Shown piece by piece: positions 44,173-55,729 of a stretch of DNA of 64,000 nucleotides (the first letter of the stretch is position 1; each line of letters opens with the position of its first letter). The notes beneath the pieces were generated by a model. The model did not search any database and was not told the DNA's origin. It was given only the letters and a program-made list of their open reading frames with translations. Location of the stretch: the NCBI GenBank assembly GCA_000751595.1, contig CCMH01000016.1, forward strand, positions 1-64,000. The letters are read 5' to 3'. The stretch is from Weeksella massiliensis (GTDB taxonomy: Bacteria; Bacteroidota; Bacteroidia; Flavobacteriales; Weeksellaceae). The position numbers were made by a program, and so were the translations under genes.

Positions 44173-46158
44173 TTATTGCCCAAATAATGCATCATCTACT
44201 TTGTTTGGCAAAGTAACCTTCAGTAATGGTTCGGTTTCCATTGCTCTTTTTATCGCAAAAATAGCTTCATCATTTCTTGCCCACGAACGACGAGCGATAC
44301 CGTTATTCACATCCCAATGCAACATCATTTTCAGACGTTTTCCGGCTTCTTCTGTTCCATCGAGTAACATTCCGAATCCGCCATTGATAACTTCACCCCA
44401 GCCTACTCCACCGCCGTTGTGAATAGAAACCCACGTTGCACCTCGGAAACTATCACCGATTACATTTTGGATCGCCATATCTGCGGTGAACTGAGAACCG
44501 TCGTAAATATTAGACGTTTCTCTAAACGGCGAATCTGTTCCCGAAACATCGTGATGATCACGTCCTAAAACAACTTCACCAATTTCTCTTTTGGCAATCG
44601 CTTCATTGAAGGCTTGTGCTATTTTTATCCGACCTTCTGCATCTGCATAAAGAATTCGAGCTTGAGAACCAACCACCAATTTATTTTCTTGTGCACCTTT
44701 TATCCAAGTGATATTATCTTGCATTTGTTGCTTGATTTCTTCAGGAGAATGTTGCATGATTTCTTCTAAAACTCGACAAGCAATTTCGTCTGTTTTCTGT
44801 AAATCTTCTTCTTTACCCGAAGTACAAACCCAACGGAATGGTCCGAAACCAAAATCGAAACACATCGGTCCCATAATATCCTGAACATAAGATGGGTATT
44901 TGAAATCGATTCCATTTTCGGCCATAACATCCGCTCCGGCGCGAGAAGCTTCTAACAAAAAGGCATTTCCGTAATCGAAGAAATATGTTCCTTTTGCAGT
45001 ATGTTTATTGATAGCAGCTGCATGACGACGTAAACTTTCTTGCACTTTTTGATGAAACATTTCGGGATCTTCTGCCATCATAATATTGGCTTCTTCGATG
45101 CTCATTCCGGCAGGATAATATCCTCCCGCCCATGGATTGTGCAAAGAAGTTTGATCGGATCCTAAATCGATATAAACATTTTCTTCATCAAATTTTTCCC
45201 AAACATCGACTACATTTCCGTCATAAGCAATCGACACAACTTCTTGACTTTCTTTAGCTTTTTTTACACGTGCAACTAATTCATCCAAATCTTTGATGAC
45301 CTCATCGACCCATCCTTGCTCGTATCGTTTATAGGTTGCCTCTGGATTGACTTCTGCCGTAACCGAGATAACTCCTGCAATATTTCCGGCTTTCGGTTGA
45401 GCACCCGACATACCACCAAGACCAGCAGTTACAAATAATTTTCCAGCTGTTCCTTTATCATCGATCTTACGAGATCCATTTAAAACCGTGATTGTAGTTC
45501 CGTGAACAATTCCTTGTGGACCGATATACATATAACTTCCGGCTGTCATTTGTCCATATTGGGTTACGCCTAAAGCATTGTATTTTTCCCAATCATCTTG
45601 TTTCGAGTAATTAGGAATCATCATTCCATTGGTAACCACCACGCGCGGTGCGTTTTTGTGCGAAGGAAAAAGTCCCATCGGATGACCCGAATACATCACC
45701 AAGGTTTGTTCGTCGGTCATTTCTGAAAGATATTTCATGGTAAGACGATATTGAGCCCAGTTTTGGAAAACAGCCCCATTCCCACCATAGGTAATTAATT
45801 CTTCTGGATGTTGAGCAACCGCAGGATCGAGGTTGTTTTGGATCATCAATTGAATGGCTTTTGCTTGGTCTGATTTTCCTGGATATTGGTCCAATGGACG
45901 AGCAAACATTTCATAATCGGGCATCAAGCGATACATATAAATCCGACCGAATTTTTCTAATTCTTCTCTAAATTCTGGTAATAATGTCGGATGATCTTTT
46001 GGATCGAAATAACGTAAGGCATTGCGCAAGGCCAATTCGATTTCGGTATTCGAAAGAATTTCTTTGCGTTTGGGTGCATGCGAAAATTCTGGATTTCTTT
46101 TTTTAGGTTGAGGAAGTTGAGTCGGAATTCCGGATTGTATTTGTTCTTGGAATGTCAT
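44173..46158 (-). CDS. hutU: Urocanate hydratase
   Basis: This 661-residue enzyme converts urocanate to imidazolonepropionate, the second step of histidine breakdown. It uses tightly bound NAD as an electrophile. Family segments are YGGNGAVFQNWAQYR near 125, LYVMYSGHPMGLFPSH-like sequence (TLVMYSGHPMGLFPSH), GLGGMSGAQPKAGNIAGV and the C-terminal NGGGVGWGEVINGGFGM. At 661 residues it belongs to the longer urocanase group with an N-terminal extension. No hutH, hutI or hutG is in the window, so the pathway genes are dispersed. Transcription converges on coaX. Confidence 0.95.
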   Translation of the reverse strand: MTFQEQIQSGIPTQLPQPKKRNPEFSHAPKRKEILSNTEIELALRNALRYFDPKDHPTLLPEFREELEKFGRIYMYRLMPDYEMFARPLDQYPGKSDQAKAIQLMIQNNLDPAVAQHPEELITYGGNGAVFQNWAQYRLTMKYLSEMTDEQTLVMYSGHPMGLFPSHKNAPRVVVTNGMMIPNYSKQDDWEKYNALGVTQYGQMTAGSYMYIGPQGIVHGTTITVLNGSRKIDDKGTAGKLFVTAGLGGMSGAQPKAGNIAGVISVTAEVNPEATYKRYEQGWVDEVIKDLDELVARVKKAKESQEVVSIAYDGNVVDVWEKFDEENVYIDLGSDQTSLHNPWAGGYYPAGMSIEEANIMMAEDPEMFHQKVQESLRRHAAAINKHTAKGTYFFDYGNAFLLEASRAGADVMAENGIDFKYPSYVQDIMGPMCFDFGFGPFRWVCTSGKEEDLQKTDEIACRVLEEIMQHSPEEIKQQMQDNITWIKGAQENKLVVGSQARILYADAEGRIKIAQAFNEAIAKREIGEVVLGRDHHDVSGTDSPFRETSNIYDGSQFTADMAIQNVIGDSFRGATWVSIHNGGGVGWGEVINGGFGMLLDGTEEAGKRLKMMLHWDVNNGIARRSWARNDEAIFAIKRAMETEPLLKVTLPNKVDDALFGQ

Positions 46159-46323
46159 GATTTTTGCAATTTTTCGATTCGAAATTAATCATTTCTTGTC
46201 GAAATAGGAAATCATTGTACGACGAGTTATCAAGATTATCCTTCAGGTATGGTTGGATACAATTCTTTCTCGTTGAGATGATTTATTGTTTTGGGCGAAT
46301 AAATTCTCAAATCCGAAGTATCA

Positions 46324-46332
46324 CATCCTACC
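46324..46332. repeat. Intergenic CATCCTACC motif copy
   Basis: One of ten full 9-mer copies in the window. It lies 15 bp upstream of the FNR/CRP-type palindrome and is followed by AAAAA, as are other intergenic copies. Confidence 0.65.
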
Positions 46333-46347
46333 AAAAACGTTTTGATA

Positions 46348-46361
46348 TTGATCTACATCAA
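46348..46361. promoter_or_regulatory. FNR/CRP-type operator, TTGAT-N4-ATCAA
   Basis: TTGATCTACATCAA is a perfect match to the palindrome used by FNR and related CRP/FNR family regulators. Its centre (46354.5) lies about 41-42 bp upstream of the transcription start inferred from the TACCTTTG box at 46384-46391. That is the classic class II activator position. The binding protein is not known. Confidence 0.55.
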
Positions 46362-46383
46362 AAATAAAAACATGGATAATAAG

Positions 46384-46391
46384 TACCTTTG
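46384..46391 (+). promoter_or_regulatory. Candidate -7 promoter element for the ygiD-like gene
   Basis: TACCTTTG matches TAnnTTTG, 20 bp before the start codon at 46412. No TTG lies at the normal -33 distance, which fits an activator-dependent promoter using the upstream palindrome. Confidence 0.5.
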
Positions 46392-46411
46392 AATCATTAA
46401 GTAGATAGAAA

Positions 46412-47242
46412 ATGAATTTAAGAGATCTTGCGAATCTGACGAAAGAATTTGCGAATACGCCGACGATGCCGGTTCTTTTTATGGGACATGGAAGTCCGAT
46501 GAATGCGATAGAAGAAAATTCTTTTGTACAAGAAATGCGTGAAGTTGCAAAGAAAATTCCGACTCCGAAACTTATTTTGTGTATTTCTGCACATTGGGAA
46601 ACGCTAGGTACAAAAGTTACAGCAATGGAGAAACCACCGACCATTCATGATTTTGGTGGATTTCCGCAAGCCTTGTTTGACGTGCAATATCCTGCGCCCG
46701 GATCGAGAGAATGGGCTACTTATATAAAAGATTTGGTGCAAGCAACTCCGGTGCGTTTGGACGAGGATTGGGGTTTGGATCACGGTGCGTGGTCGGTGAT
46801 AAAACATTTGTATCCTGAGGCGAATATTCCGGTGATCGAGCTAAGTCTTGATTATAGAAAATCGGCAAAAGAACATTATGAATTAGCAAAAGATTTACAA
46901 AGTTTGCGCAACAAAGGAGTGCTTATTTTGGGTAGTGGAAATAATGTGCACAATTTACGTGCGATAGAATGGAGAAAAATCAATGATTATTTTGCGTTTG
47001 ATTGGGCGATTGAAGCTAATGAAAAAATGAAGGAATTTATGGTGAAACACGAACACGAAAAATTGATTAATTTTTCTGCTCAAGGAATGGCTTTTCAGTT
47101 ATCGATTCCGACTCCGGAACATTATCTTCCTATGCTCTATGCTTTGAGTTTGCAAAATGAAAACGACCAATTATCATTTTTTAATGATGCGCCGGTTGGG
47201 GGTTCGTTGTTTATGACTTCTGTGATTTTGGAAGCTTCTTGA
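46412..47242 (+). CDS. ygiD: 4,5-DOPA dioxygenase extradiol family protein (YgiD-like)
   Basis: This 276-residue protein belongs to the class III extradiol ring-cleavage dioxygenase family (LigB superfamily) typified by E. coli YgiD. Metal-ligand and active-site histidines are visible in MGHGSPMNA, LCISAHWET, IHDFGGFP, LDHGAWSVIKHLYP and GSGNNVHNLR. The physiological substrate in most bacteria is unknown; YgiD acts on catechols such as DOPA in vitro. The upstream region has a -7 box and an FNR/CRP-type palindrome. The 3' end overlaps the converging VanZ-like gene by 32 bp. Confidence 0.9.
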   Translation: MNLRDLANLTKEFANTPTMPVLFMGHGSPMNAIEENSFVQEMREVAKKIPTPKLILCISAHWETLGTKVTAMEKPPTIHDFGGFPQALFDVQYPAPGSREWATYIKDLVQATPVRLDEDWGLDHGAWSVIKHLYPEANIPVIELSLDYRKSAKEHYELAKDLQSLRNKGVLILGSGNNVHNLRAIEWRKINDYFAFDWAIEANEKMKEFMVKHEHEKLINFSAQGMAFQLSIPTPEHYLPMLYALSLQNENDQLSFFNDAPVGGSLFMTSVILEAS

Positions 47243-47636
47243 TCGGATAGAATAACCACAAGACAATAATTGCGGTGAGTGTTCCGAGTGCATTTGCCAA
47301 CAAATCGAACCAATCGAAACTACGGCCGAAAGGCAGTAAGTGTTGAGCAACTTCGACTAAAAAGCTAACCGAAAACGTAAAGATAAAAACCAGCAAAAAG
47401 CGTAATCTATACGCATAATAGACCAAGATTGCCAAGCAAAAGAATAAGAAGAAATGGACAATCTTATCGGTATATTTAAAAGTAAAAAAAGGTTTGAAAA
47501 ACGATATTTTACTGATACTTCCTGCAGATTTTGATGGCATTTGGGTCACCAAAATAAGAAAGGCTAGGTAACAATAAAATATCGTTTTGGGGTAGATTTT
47601 GTTATGCGCCAACCAACTCTTTGTAAGCATCGGCAT
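47211..47636 (-). CDS. VanZ family membrane protein
   Basis: This 141-residue protein has four predicted helices and the VanZ-like segments [36 protein letters not shown] and [13 protein letters not shown]. VanZ-like proteins are of uncertain function; the founding member gives low-level teicoplanin resistance. The ATG at 47636 (or 47630) overlaps the gcvH 3' end by about 30 bp, so it is translationally linked to gcvH. Its 3' end overlaps the ygiD-like gene by 32 bp tail to tail. Confidence 0.85.
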   Translation of the reverse strand: MPMLTKSWLAHNKIYPKTIFYCYLAFLILVTQMPSKSAGSISKISFFKPFFTFKYTDKIVHFFLFFCLAILVYYAYRLRFLLVFIFTFSVSFLVEVAQHLLPFGRSFDWFDLLANALGTLTAIIVLWLFYPIKKLPKSQKS

Positions 47637-47982
47637 CCATTAAATCGTTCAGTTCATCTGCATTTTCGATTTTCACTTTGATAATCCAACCTTCACCGTA
47701 AGGATCTGTATTGATATTTTCTGGTGAAGACTCTAAATCTGCATTGAAAGAAACTACTTCTCCACTGATAGGCATAAACAAATCAGAAACAGTTTTTACC
47801 GCTTCTACGGTACCAAAAACTTCTTCTCTGCTTAGGGTTTCGCCTTCTGTTTCTACGTCAACATAAACGATGTCTCCTAATTCACCTTGTGCAAAAGCGG
47901 TGATCCCAATTGTTGCAACATCTCCTTCAACAGCCACCCATTCGTGGTCTTTACTGTACTTTAAATTTGATGGAAAACTCAT
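47602..47982 (-). CDS. gcvH: Glycine cleavage system H protein
   Basis: This 126-residue protein shuttles the aminomethyl group in glycine cleavage on a lipoylated lysine. The lipoylation site is Lys63 in [16 protein letters not shown]. Family start KYSKDHEWV and [17 protein letters not shown] are intact. The other gcv genes (T and P) are not in the window. It lies 32 bp after sprA on the same strand, an arrangement I know from other flavobacteria. Confidence 0.96.
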   Translation of the reverse strand: MSFPSNLKYSKDHEWVAVEGDVATIGITAFAQGELGDIVYVDVETEGETLSREEVFGTVEAVKTVSDLFMPISGEVVSFNADLESSPENINTDPYGEGWIIKVKIENADELNDLMDADAYKELVGA

Positions 47983-48014
47983 ACTATTTTTTTGTTTTGT
48001 TAATATTTGGTTTG

Positions 48015-51000
48015 TTAATTTCCGAAGGTAAAGGTAGCACTTAATCCGGTACGAATCGTAGAAATTGGATAGGCGGTTGAAAGTTTATACTTCGAAATGT
48101 TCTGATCCCAATAGAATTTGATATTCAAGTTTTGACTTAAATTATAATCTGCCGAGAACATAAACTTCATAATTTTCTGTCCACCAACAATTTGCGAATC
48201 TTCGTTTCCGAAGCTGAATTTACGCAATCTACTTTCGTTATCTCGTACCGAAAAATCACCACGAACATTCAAATCTCCTCGTACTGTTTTGGTTCTACCT
48301 TGGTAACGCATCTTGAATTTTAAATCCTTAAAGATATAGCCAAATCCGGCGATGATTTCGTTTCCGTAATCTTCGTTGATTGTATAGCTATCAAAATTAA
48401 GCTGTAGCATACGATCGCGGTTATATTGCGCTCTGAACTGGAAGTTGTTACGCAAAGTAACATCTACACCAATCAATGGGTTGAAAGCTTCTACCATAGC
48501 CACCGAAGTAAATAAATAAGGTGATGTACTATTAGCCGACGGTAAATCTAACGACGGATTATTGTAGAAAATATTCGATTGTACTCCAGTTACTGTGTAC
48601 GATGATTGGTAACTATGCGAGATTTCTACCTGATCGAACCATTTGCTGATAATCGGCATATTGGTAAGTCCTGTGTACGCAATTCGCCAATTGGGCGCTG
48701 GGATTTTTCGGTTCCAATCTTTGCTTTGTTTACTCGCCGATTTTCCTTCTACGGCAGATACAAATGCTGGTAGGATAACATCATACCTAGAAAAAGATTC
48801 TTCGTTATCTCCACCCCCGATAGTTACTACATTATCGCGGAAGTTTTGGTACATCTCATCGCGGTTCGTGAAAGCGGTTCTCACACTGATATTACTAATG
48901 TTAAGGTTCGCCATCTCGTTGACAAATCCATTGTATTCGCTACCCAAAAGGTTGAAGCCCGAATGATAATTGCGGTAATCTTTGTTGCGTTTCACATCCA
49001 AATCGATACGGAAATCTGGCATCGGTTCGATGAGTGCTGTCGCCGTAAAATTACTCGATTTCATTACTTGATAAGGTTCTAACATCAACTCGTCATTGGT
49101 AATATATCCACGTTCTACGAAATTACGTTTGATATCGAAATCGGTTCCGTACACAAATCCGAAACCTGGCATATCAGACGCCATACCAAAGAAACCTGGC
49201 TCACCGTATAGCCCCGGAACTACCGCTCCGTTGTTTTGACTATAATTGAATTGTGCTTTCTTCAACGATCCTAAAACCATCCAAGCAATATCTTTCATTC
49301 GATATTGATTTTTGAATTTGAATTTTTGATTATTAAGTCTTCGTCTGAATTTAGAATTCGCTCGTTCTGCATTGGCATTATTGATTGAATCTATTTCGCT
49401 TTGTTTTCCTTTTCGGATCGAATCGTATGCACGATAACCTTTGAATTCTGGATAGAATTTCTGGAAATCGAAATCTCCTAACAATGAAATCGTATTCGAG
49501 TTTTGCGCCGTACCATTCCCTAAGTTTCTCATTCGACCATTCTCATCTTCGAACTGACTCAAACCGCGAGAATATGCACGCCAATTATACGATGATGTGA
49601 AACCGAATTCCATATTCACCCAATTGGCATACGGCAAGAAACGGAAAGGTAATTTATAATTCAATTGCAATTGTTGATCGTAATTAACAGGTCTGCCGAC
49701 TGAGAACATATTTTGCCAAATCAGGTTTTGATCTAATTTGTAAAAAGCCGTTCCATCGTTCAAGGTTTGCGTAGAAGATGTGAGATCGACACGCAACGAG
49801 CGAGTAAGATCAAACCCAAGATTATATTGCCATCCGAACAAGAAATTACTACTGTACATTGCTGGCATCAATAAGCTATTTCCTCCGGTATAAGAACTAA
49901 GATCACGGTATTGATTCTCGGTATAGGTACGATTGATATCGGTACGGAAAGAGAAACGAGTTGGCACAGGATTGATGTTGAACTCTTTGACAAACCGTAG
50001 ATATTTAGCCGATTTTGCTGTGTCTTGCACCGCATGCCAATTCTTAAATGGCTCTATCGACTTGAATCGGAATCCGTAGTTATAGTTCAACGAAGCACGT
50101 AAGTTCTGATTGATATTATATTTGGTATAAATATCTCGGTAATATTCGTCTGCATACGAGAAAGATAACGCAAAGTTCGATGGATCGTAGAAACGCTGTG
50201 GTTGACGATTGTTCGGGTTACGAATCTTTCTAATGTTGCTAAACGAGTAACTCTTGTATCGAGTATATTGACGAACCGTTTTGGCTAACTCTTTTTTGTT
50301 CGGCGCTTCATTCATCAAAATATCATTATCCAAAGGATTGTATTTCGGGTCGATGAAACTTTCCATCATGGTAAAGTTAAACGGCACTTCCATATTCCAT
50401 TTCTTCGGCATCAACTTATCCAACTTAGCATCTACATTCACCGAATATTCTTTGATATCTTCTTGGCTACGTTCGATTGGTCCTTGATCAACCGCTCCGA
50501 AACCATTCGACATTACACGACCGGTTAATTGTACATTGGCAAAATCACCCAAGTTAAAGGTAAGACTTGCATTGGCTGCATAACCTCCTTTGTTGTCGAT
50601 ATCACTCAAACGCAACTCATTTACCCAAACCAAAACTTCTTTTTCTGCAGCTCCTCCGCCAGAACGTAAACCGATCATCAAAGAAGAAACATTTCCTAAA
50701 GTCGGACGACCTTTTACATAAATAATCTTATTCGGATTTGCCTCATCTACCGTATAAGCAAAACGTTGATTGTTGACAAAGTTTTCGGTATCACGAAGTT
50801 TTTTGGCATCGGTAAAATAATCCGATAATAAAGAGATAAAGTTTTCTTCTGGCCAAATATCATTCACAGAAGTTGCTGATCTTGGTGTGTATTTCAACGG
50901 AATCTCGTACTCGTAATAGTTGTCTGCATAATCAGAACCGAAACGGATAAATAATTTAGTAGTTTCATCCAACTGATTGCTTGTAACGTCTAAAAGGTTC

Positions 51001-54000
51001 TGAGCAGAAACAAACATTTCTATTTTTTTGTATCGACGTAAATCTAAGTTTACATTCTTGATCACTCCTTTTGCAGAACTTGGTCCTCTGAATTTTGTTT
51101 TGATGGTCATCGAAGACTCATTCATATTCTGATAACCTGTTGCACCTTGCAAATGCTCACGAGATACTCCTGGAGGCAACGTATAGCGCGGTTGAGAATT
51201 ACTATTTTGCTCTAAGTTCACTTCTCCGATTTCTAAATCGGATACAAAACTATCTTCTGCTTGTCCTTCTGAACCAGCAATCCCCTGATCGGGATAAATA
51301 TTTTTGGTATAACGTCTCCATTCGCTTCGTACCATATCAAAAGTACCAAAACGCAAAGTTGTTTCTTCTTGGAAACCACGCATCACCATTCTCATATATC
51401 GAGCAGAAGTAAGAACACTTTGTGCCTGATCGATATTGTCTTGCGAAATATCATCTACCCCATCATTGTCCACATCAAGATCAAAACCATCTACCGGAAT
51501 CCGAACTTGGTACCATTTTACTGTAGAATCTTTTCCGTTGGCGAAACGAACATTTACTTCTTTTCGGGCAACAATTTTCGAGTTGGTAGGATCTTCTAAA
51601 TCTTGACGATTAATTTTTAAAGTGTATTGAAGATAATTTTCGGTCTGATCCAAATTAAAATCCTCATTAATATCTTCCGTGTCCGGACGCAAACTCGAAG
51701 CATGCATCGCATTGTCGGTAGATGAGTTTCCTTGCGGATTTCTATAATATTGATAACGACCTTGTATCGTTTTCCCAATCTGATGCCCATCATATCGTTT
51801 ATCTAAAAAGAAAAGATAGTTATCGTTCGCCGGGTCGAGTTCTCCGGTAATCGGATTTGTGTCGGTGAAATTATATTTCGTTGCTTCTTCGGCATCCGTT
51901 AAACCATTGAAACCTAAATCTTGCATTTTTCTGTTGGCTCCTTCCGTTTCGAAAGTATAAAGAAGCGGCGTCGATTTTGGCGTTTTACCCCACGAAGTTT
52001 CTTCAGCTTCATACGAACTTCCCGGGAATGGCATTCCGTTCTCGAAAGCCAATTCACCATCTTTTAGAATATCTTCGGATACGCTTCCTAAATGAATCAA
52101 TAATTCACCATCGCCACCATTTCCGTCTGCATACGGGTCCATCATCCAAAACTCTAAATATTCTACATTATTTTCTACAAGGTTAGAAACCGTCAAAGCA
52201 CGCATCGTTGCTCCCCAATTCTCGGTATCATTTTGGTTCGGATTGATGTTGTACGGACCACGAAGTTGTGGATAAAACGTCATATCAAAAGTACTTAGGT
52301 AGGATTGAGTTCCTGCCATGATATCGCGCTGATCGAAAAGTTCTTTCATTTCTACACGACGAGAACGGTGATTCGAAATATCATTATCCGAAAGAGGTGA
52401 CGTGCCTCCCATCCCATAAAAACGAGGATCGATCGTGTACCAAGACAACATTTTTCGACCATTGTTGAAGGCTAAATTATCGGTTTGATTTCCATGCGGA
52501 AAATATGGATGTATATTCATATTCACTCCGGCAGGTCTTCCTGGTGTACTGGCAAACTTCCAGCTGTTAGGATCCATCAAACTAATATTGGTTTGTGCGT
52601 CCTCAAAATCATCAATATACGAGTAACCTTCTGTTGCTTTATTGATGCCCGGCAACAAATAGGCTCCTTCTGCATTGAAGGTAATATTCGACGGATCTTC
52701 TGTTTGCACTCCCGGCAAATAATTCGCCATTCTGGTCAACCATTCGCTTTGAGTATTGATCTGGGTATTTACTCCAAAAATTGTATTGTTAACAGCTTCG
52801 CTACCAAATTGTGTTTTTTGGGTTACTGGTCTTTCTTGATAATTGACCATCGTTGCTCCCACCACAAATTTTTCTGAGAAGTGATGTTCGGCATTCAAAC
52901 CAATAAAACGTTTTTTCTGCAAGTTGAACGTCGCTTGATTTTCCATACTAATATTGATCGGCGTACCAGAATCTTTCAATTGTTGGTTGATGATTTTCAC
53001 TCGACCTAATTGGTAATCCACCGTATAATCTACCCCTTCTGTTAGGGTTTGTCCGTTCGCGGTTACCACCACCGAACCTTGTGGCACGTTGAAAGCACCT
53101 AATGCTACCCCATCGCCAACGGTTCCTTTGTATCGACCAGTAAGACTATATCGATTGGCCAATTTTTCTTGAATCAATGTGGCGGGTAATTTCGTATAAA
53201 TCCCATCAAAAACATATTGATCGGCAATTCCCGGATCGAGTTGTTGGCGAAGATAATCACCAAAAGGTTCAACCGTAGTAAAGATAATTGCGCCACGCTG
53301 CACATCGACAGTAATTCCACTTACAAAGTCGAATTTACCATCTCCGTACGTAGTGGTCGTTCCGTCTCTATTTTCTTGCGGTTGCCCAGATTGGTTCAGG
53401 CGGTCCATATGCAAAGCTTGCAAAAGCGTCTGATCTGCAATATTGGTATTTGGTAAATAGTTAACCGTACCCGAAGAATTTTGTCCATTATCTTTGAACA
53501 TGATATTCATCGTAAAATCCTGAGGATCTAATCCATACGCATTCAACGAGTAAATATTTTTCATCATCAAATCCCAGGTTGGCGATTTGGTATTGATTAC
53601 AGCATTTGGCTTGATGAGCTTGGTAATCAAAGTATTACTTCCACCATCTGACATATCTCCGACACTGTACACCTGATTTCCTACTTGGTATTGATAAGAA
53701 ATCGCTAATAAATCGTCTCCATCTACCAAAGGCGAATTCAATGAAATATACCCCAATTGTGGATAAAAAGTATATTCACTTGGGTCTAATTTTCTAACAT
53801 TCTCATTGATTGCATAATGCTCACCATCGACAAAAGTTTGTCCGTTATACGAATAACCATTGAGTAAATTTCGAGCATTACTGATATTTCTATCGGTACC
53901 GATAAGCGAAGAAACCGAATTATAAATCGCTCCATTTACTGGGTAAGAAGCTGCATTATCTTCCCCTAAATCGCGAAGCGCAATAATCGAACGTCTGTTA

Positions 54001-55070
54001 TTTACATTTCCACCAGAGCGGTCGATTTTCCAAACTTCGACACGAGTAATGTTGGTTTGACTTGAAATACCTGGATAATTTTTCAGGGCGCGATCATAGT
54101 TATTTCTAAAATAATGTCCTAAAAAGAAGTGTTTATTGTATTCGTAATTTTCTGCAAAAATATTAAACTCGCTCATCACACCACCGCCTTGTACGGTAAT
54201 GCTTTTACCTTCTGATCGTTGTTCAGAAAAAACAGCGGTTACGTTGGTGTTCCCGAATTTCAGGTCGGTTCTTACCCCAAACAAAGATTGCGAACCTTTG
54301 ATCAAAGAGTTTGTCAACGGCATCGAAATATTCCCCAACTCTACATTTTGTAAAATATCATCGTCACCTGCAAACGGATCTAATTTGTTTGCAACAGCTT
54401 TGCGCCATTGTAATTTGGTTTGATTTTCGAACGCAAAACCCGATTGTGTATCGTAGTTCATTTTGAGCTGTAAATTTTCTCCTACTTTACCCAAAACACT
54501 AAGTTGCATTCTTTGCTGAAGATCGATTGTTAGCGTATTTCTATTTTGCGGCAACAACATCGGGTTGTCTATTTTCTGTAAGAAAACTCCCAAATCGATG
54601 TTGGCATACCCTTGCGGAGTAAGCGAAATTTCACTTCCGCCGAAAATAGATTCAAATGCTTTTGATTTTATCTGAAACGTCGGAATGATATTCGCTAACT
54701 TATCTTGTTCTTTATCTCCGAATTGTAATTCGCGATAATATTGATCGTTTGTTTGTGATTTGATTCGATAATATTTATTGATTTCTTGACTTTGTACCAA
54801 GTCTAAATATTCTTTTCTCGATAAATAAATCGGTTCGGCAACCAAAGAAGTTCCGATCATCGGATATAAAATATATCGACCATATACGGCATCATATTCT
54901 ACCGTATATTCGATTTGATTTTCTAAAAATAATCCTCCCGATTGATGATTAAACGGGAATTTTAGGGTGTCTTGTTCTTGCGCATTTGCTACATTACATA
55001 AGCCAAAAAAGACGAGTAATGTTTGCAGAACAAAGGCGGTAGAGTATATATTTTGTCTCAAACTGATCAA
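48015..55070 (-). CDS. sprA: Type IX secretion outer-membrane translocon SprA
   Basis: This 2,351-residue protein is SprA (Sov in Porphyromonas), the giant outer-membrane barrel through which type IX secretion substrates, including gliding adhesins, leave the cell. A signal peptide ends at NVANAQ, with Gln first in the mature chain. Repeated beta-strand segments run throughout, for example [24 protein letters not shown] near the N terminus and [11 protein letters not shown] near the end, and the chain closes with LSATFTFGN. Length is normal for SprA. Three motif copies (48769, 51585, 52298) lie inside it. It overlaps the upstream ruvA by 4 bp. No other T9SS component or CTD-bearing cargo is in this window. 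Confidence 0.96.
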   Translation of the reverse strand: MISLRQNIYSTAFVLQTLLVFFGLCNVANAQEQDTLKFPFNHQSGGLFLENQIEYTVEYDAVYGRYILYPMIGTSLVAEPIYLSRKEYLDLVQSQEINKYYRIKSQTNDQYYRELQFGDKEQDKLANIIPTFQIKSKAFESIFGGSEISLTPQGYANIDLGVFLQKIDNPMLLPQNRNTLTIDLQQRMQLSVLGKVGENLQLKMNYDTQSGFAFENQTKLQWRKAVANKLDPFAGDDDILQNVELGNISMPLTNSLIKGSQSLFGVRTDLKFGNTNVTAVFSEQRSEGKSITVQGGGVMSEFNIFAENYEYNKHFFLGHYFRNNYDRALKNYPGISSQTNITRVEVWKIDRSGGNVNNRRSIIALRDLGEDNAASYPVNGAIYNSVSSLIGTDRNISNARNLLNGYSYNGQTFVDGEHYAINENVRKLDPSEYTFYPQLGYISLNSPLVDGDDLLAISYQYQVGNQVYSVGDMSDGGSNTLITKLIKPNAVINTKSPTWDLMMKNIYSLNAYGLDPQDFTMNIMFKDNGQNSSGTVNYLPNTNIADQTLLQALHMDRLNQSGQPQENRDGTTTTYGDGKFDFVSGITVDVQRGAIIFTTVEPFGDYLRQQLDPGIADQYVFDGIYTKLPATLIQEKLANRYSLTGRYKGTVGDGVALGAFNVPQGSVVVTANGQTLTEGVDYTVDYQLGRVKIINQQLKDSGTPINISMENQATFNLQKKRFIGLNAEHHFSEKFVVGATMVNYQERPVTQKTQFGSEAVNNTIFGVNTQINTQSEWLTRMANYLPGVQTEDPSNITFNAEGAYLLPGINKATEGYSYIDDFEDAQTNISLMDPNSWKFASTPGRPAGVNMNIHPYFPHGNQTDNLAFNNGRKMLSWYTIDPRFYGMGGTSPLSDNDISNHRSRRVEMKELFDQRDIMAGTQSYLSTFDMTFYPQLRGPYNINPNQNDTENWGATMRALTVSNLVENNVEYLEFWMMDPYADGNGGDGELLIHLGSVSEDILKDGELAFENGMPFPGSSYEAEETSWGKTPKSTPLLYTFETEGANRKMQDLGFNGLTDAEEATKYNFTDTNPITGELDPANDNYLFFLDKRYDGHQIGKTIQGRYQYYRNPQGNSSTDNAMHASSLRPDTEDINEDFNLDQTENYLQYTLKINRQDLEDPTNSKIVARKEVNVRFANGKDSTVKWYQVRIPVDGFDLDVDNDGVDDISQDNIDQAQSVLTSARYMRMVMRGFQEETTLRFGTFDMVRSEWRRYTKNIYPDQGIAGSEGQAEDSFVSDLEIGEVNLEQNSNSQPRYTLPPGVSREHLQGATGYQNMNESSMTIKTKFRGPSSAKGVIKNVNLDLRRYKKIEMFVSAQNLLDVTSNQLDETTKLFIRFGSDYADNYYEYEIPLKYTPRSATSVNDIWPEENFISLLSDYFTDAKKLRDTENFVNNQRFAYTVDEANPNKIIYVKGRPTLGNVSSLMIGLRSGGGAAEKEVLVWVNELRLSDIDNKGGYAANASLTFNLGDFANVQLTGRVMSNGFGAVDQGPIERSQEDIKEYSVNVDAKLDKLMPKKWNMEVPFNFTMMESFIDPKYNPLDNDILMNEAPNKKELAKTVRQYTRYKSYSFSNIRKIRNPNNRQPQRFYDPSNFALSFSYADEYYRDIYTKYNINQNLRASLNYNYGFRFKSIEPFKNWHAVQDTAKSAKYLRFVKEFNINPVPTRFSFRTDINRTYTENQYRDLSSYTGGNSLLMPAMYSSNFLFGWQYNLGFDLTRSLRVDLTSSTQTLNDGTAFYKLDQNLIWQNMFSVGRPVNYDQQLQLNYKLPFRFLPYANWVNMEFGFTSSYNWRAYSRGLSQFEDENGRMRNLGNGTAQNSNTISLLGDFDFQKFYPEFKGYRAYDSIRKGKQSEIDSINNANAERANSKFRRRLNNQKFKFKNQYRMKDIAWMVLGSLKKAQFNYSQNNGAVVPGLYGEPGFFGMASDMPGFGFVYGTDFDIKRNFVERGYITNDELMLEPYQVMKSSNFTATALIEPMPDFRIDLDVKRNKDYRNYHSGFNLLGSEYNGFVNEMANLNISNISVRTAFTNRDEMYQNFRDNVVTIGGGDNEESFSRYDVILPAFVSAVEGKSASKQSKDWNRKIPAPNWRIAYTGLTNMPIISKWFDQVEISHSYQSSYTVTGVQSNIFYNNPSLDLPSANSTSPYLFTSVAMVEAFNPLIGVDVTLRNNFQFRAQYNRDRMLQLNFDSYTINEDYGNEIIAGFGYIFKDLKFKMRYQGRTKTVRGDLNVRGDFSVRDNESRLRKFSFGNEDSQIVGGQKIMKFMFSADYNLSQNLNIKFYWDQNISKYKLSTAYPISTIRTGLSATFTFGN

Positions 55071-55648
55071 AGATTTTTTAGGGTTTCTTTTACTAAAGTT
55101 TCAACGGTTACATCCGCATTTTTGCTCAACACTTGATCAATGGTTTTTTCGGCCATCTTGCGCGGAATTCCTAAAACTTCTAATGCAGATAACGCTTCGA
55201 TGCGTGTTTTATTTTTGGCTGGTAAAGAATTAACATCTTCTAGGTTGATTTCTTCTAACTTATCTTTCAGATCAATAATAATTCTTTGAGCAGTTTTGGC
55301 GCCTATACCTTTCACGGTTTGCAACAACTTTGCATCTTCTGTATGAATTGCAACTTGTATTTCTTTTGGCGACAAAGTCGACAACATCATCATCGCAGAA
55401 GCAGGTCCTACTCCGTTGACACTAATAAGTTTCAGGAAAATAGAACGTTCTTCTTTGGTATTGAAACCATATAATAGGTGCGCATCGTCGCGAATTATTT
55501 GTTGGGTGTAGAGCGTAATCAATTCATCGATTACCAAACCAGAATATGTGTTTAGGGATATGTTTACCCAATAGCCAACTCCATTACAATCAACAACTGC
55601 ATAGGAAGGATGAACTTCTACAAGTCGCCCTCTAAGTTGTGTTATCAT
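55067..55648 (-). CDS. ruvA: Holliday junction DNA helicase subunit RuvA
   Basis: This 193-residue protein binds four-way junctions and loads the RuvB motor. It has the N-terminal OB fold starting MITQLRGRLVEVHPSYAVVDCNGVGYWV. The two helix-hairpin-helix segments follow (LISVNGVGPASAMMMLS and LLQTVKGIGAKTAQRIIIDLKDKL), and then a C-terminal RuvB-binding domain (ALEVLGIPRKMAEKTI). Its end overlaps the start of sprA by 4 bp. Confidence 0.96.
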   Translation of the reverse strand: MITQLRGRLVEVHPSYAVVDCNGVGYWVNISLNTYSGLVIDELITLYTQQIIRDDAHLLYGFNTKEERSIFLKLISVNGVGPASAMMMLSTLSPKEIQVAIHTEDAKLLQTVKGIGAKTAQRIIIDLKDKLEEINLEDVNSLPAKNKTRIEALSALEVLGIPRKMAEKTIDQVLSKNADVTVETLVKETLKNL

Positions 55649-55683
55649 CCGAATAAATTTATATCTAAGGTGTTAATGAAATC

Positions 55684-55691
55684 CAAAAATA
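55684..55691 (-). promoter_or_regulatory. Candidate -7 promoter element for ruvA-sprA
   Basis: The minus strand reads TATTTTTG, an exact TAnnTTTG match 36 bp upstream of the ruvA start, in the 81-bp gap after the SafE-like gene. No -33 TTG is seen. Confidence 0.4.
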
Positions 55692-55729
55692 CAATTTATT
55701 TAATGATTAGAAAATATTTATCTTTTTGA

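Larger units (their letters stand above)
46159..46411. other. Intergenic regulatory region between hutU and the ygiD-like gene
   Basis: This 253-base gap separates divergent genes. It contains a CATCCTACC copy (46324-46332), an FNR/CRP-type palindrome (46348-46361) and a -7 element for the + strand gene. A 67-codon + strand ORF at 46164 has no protein-like features and I do not call it. Confidence 0.6.

Noticed and set aside
46164-46367. A 67-codon + strand ORF between hutU and the ygiD-like gene
   Set aside because: It covers the operator region, has no start signal or protein-like composition and no recognisable motif.
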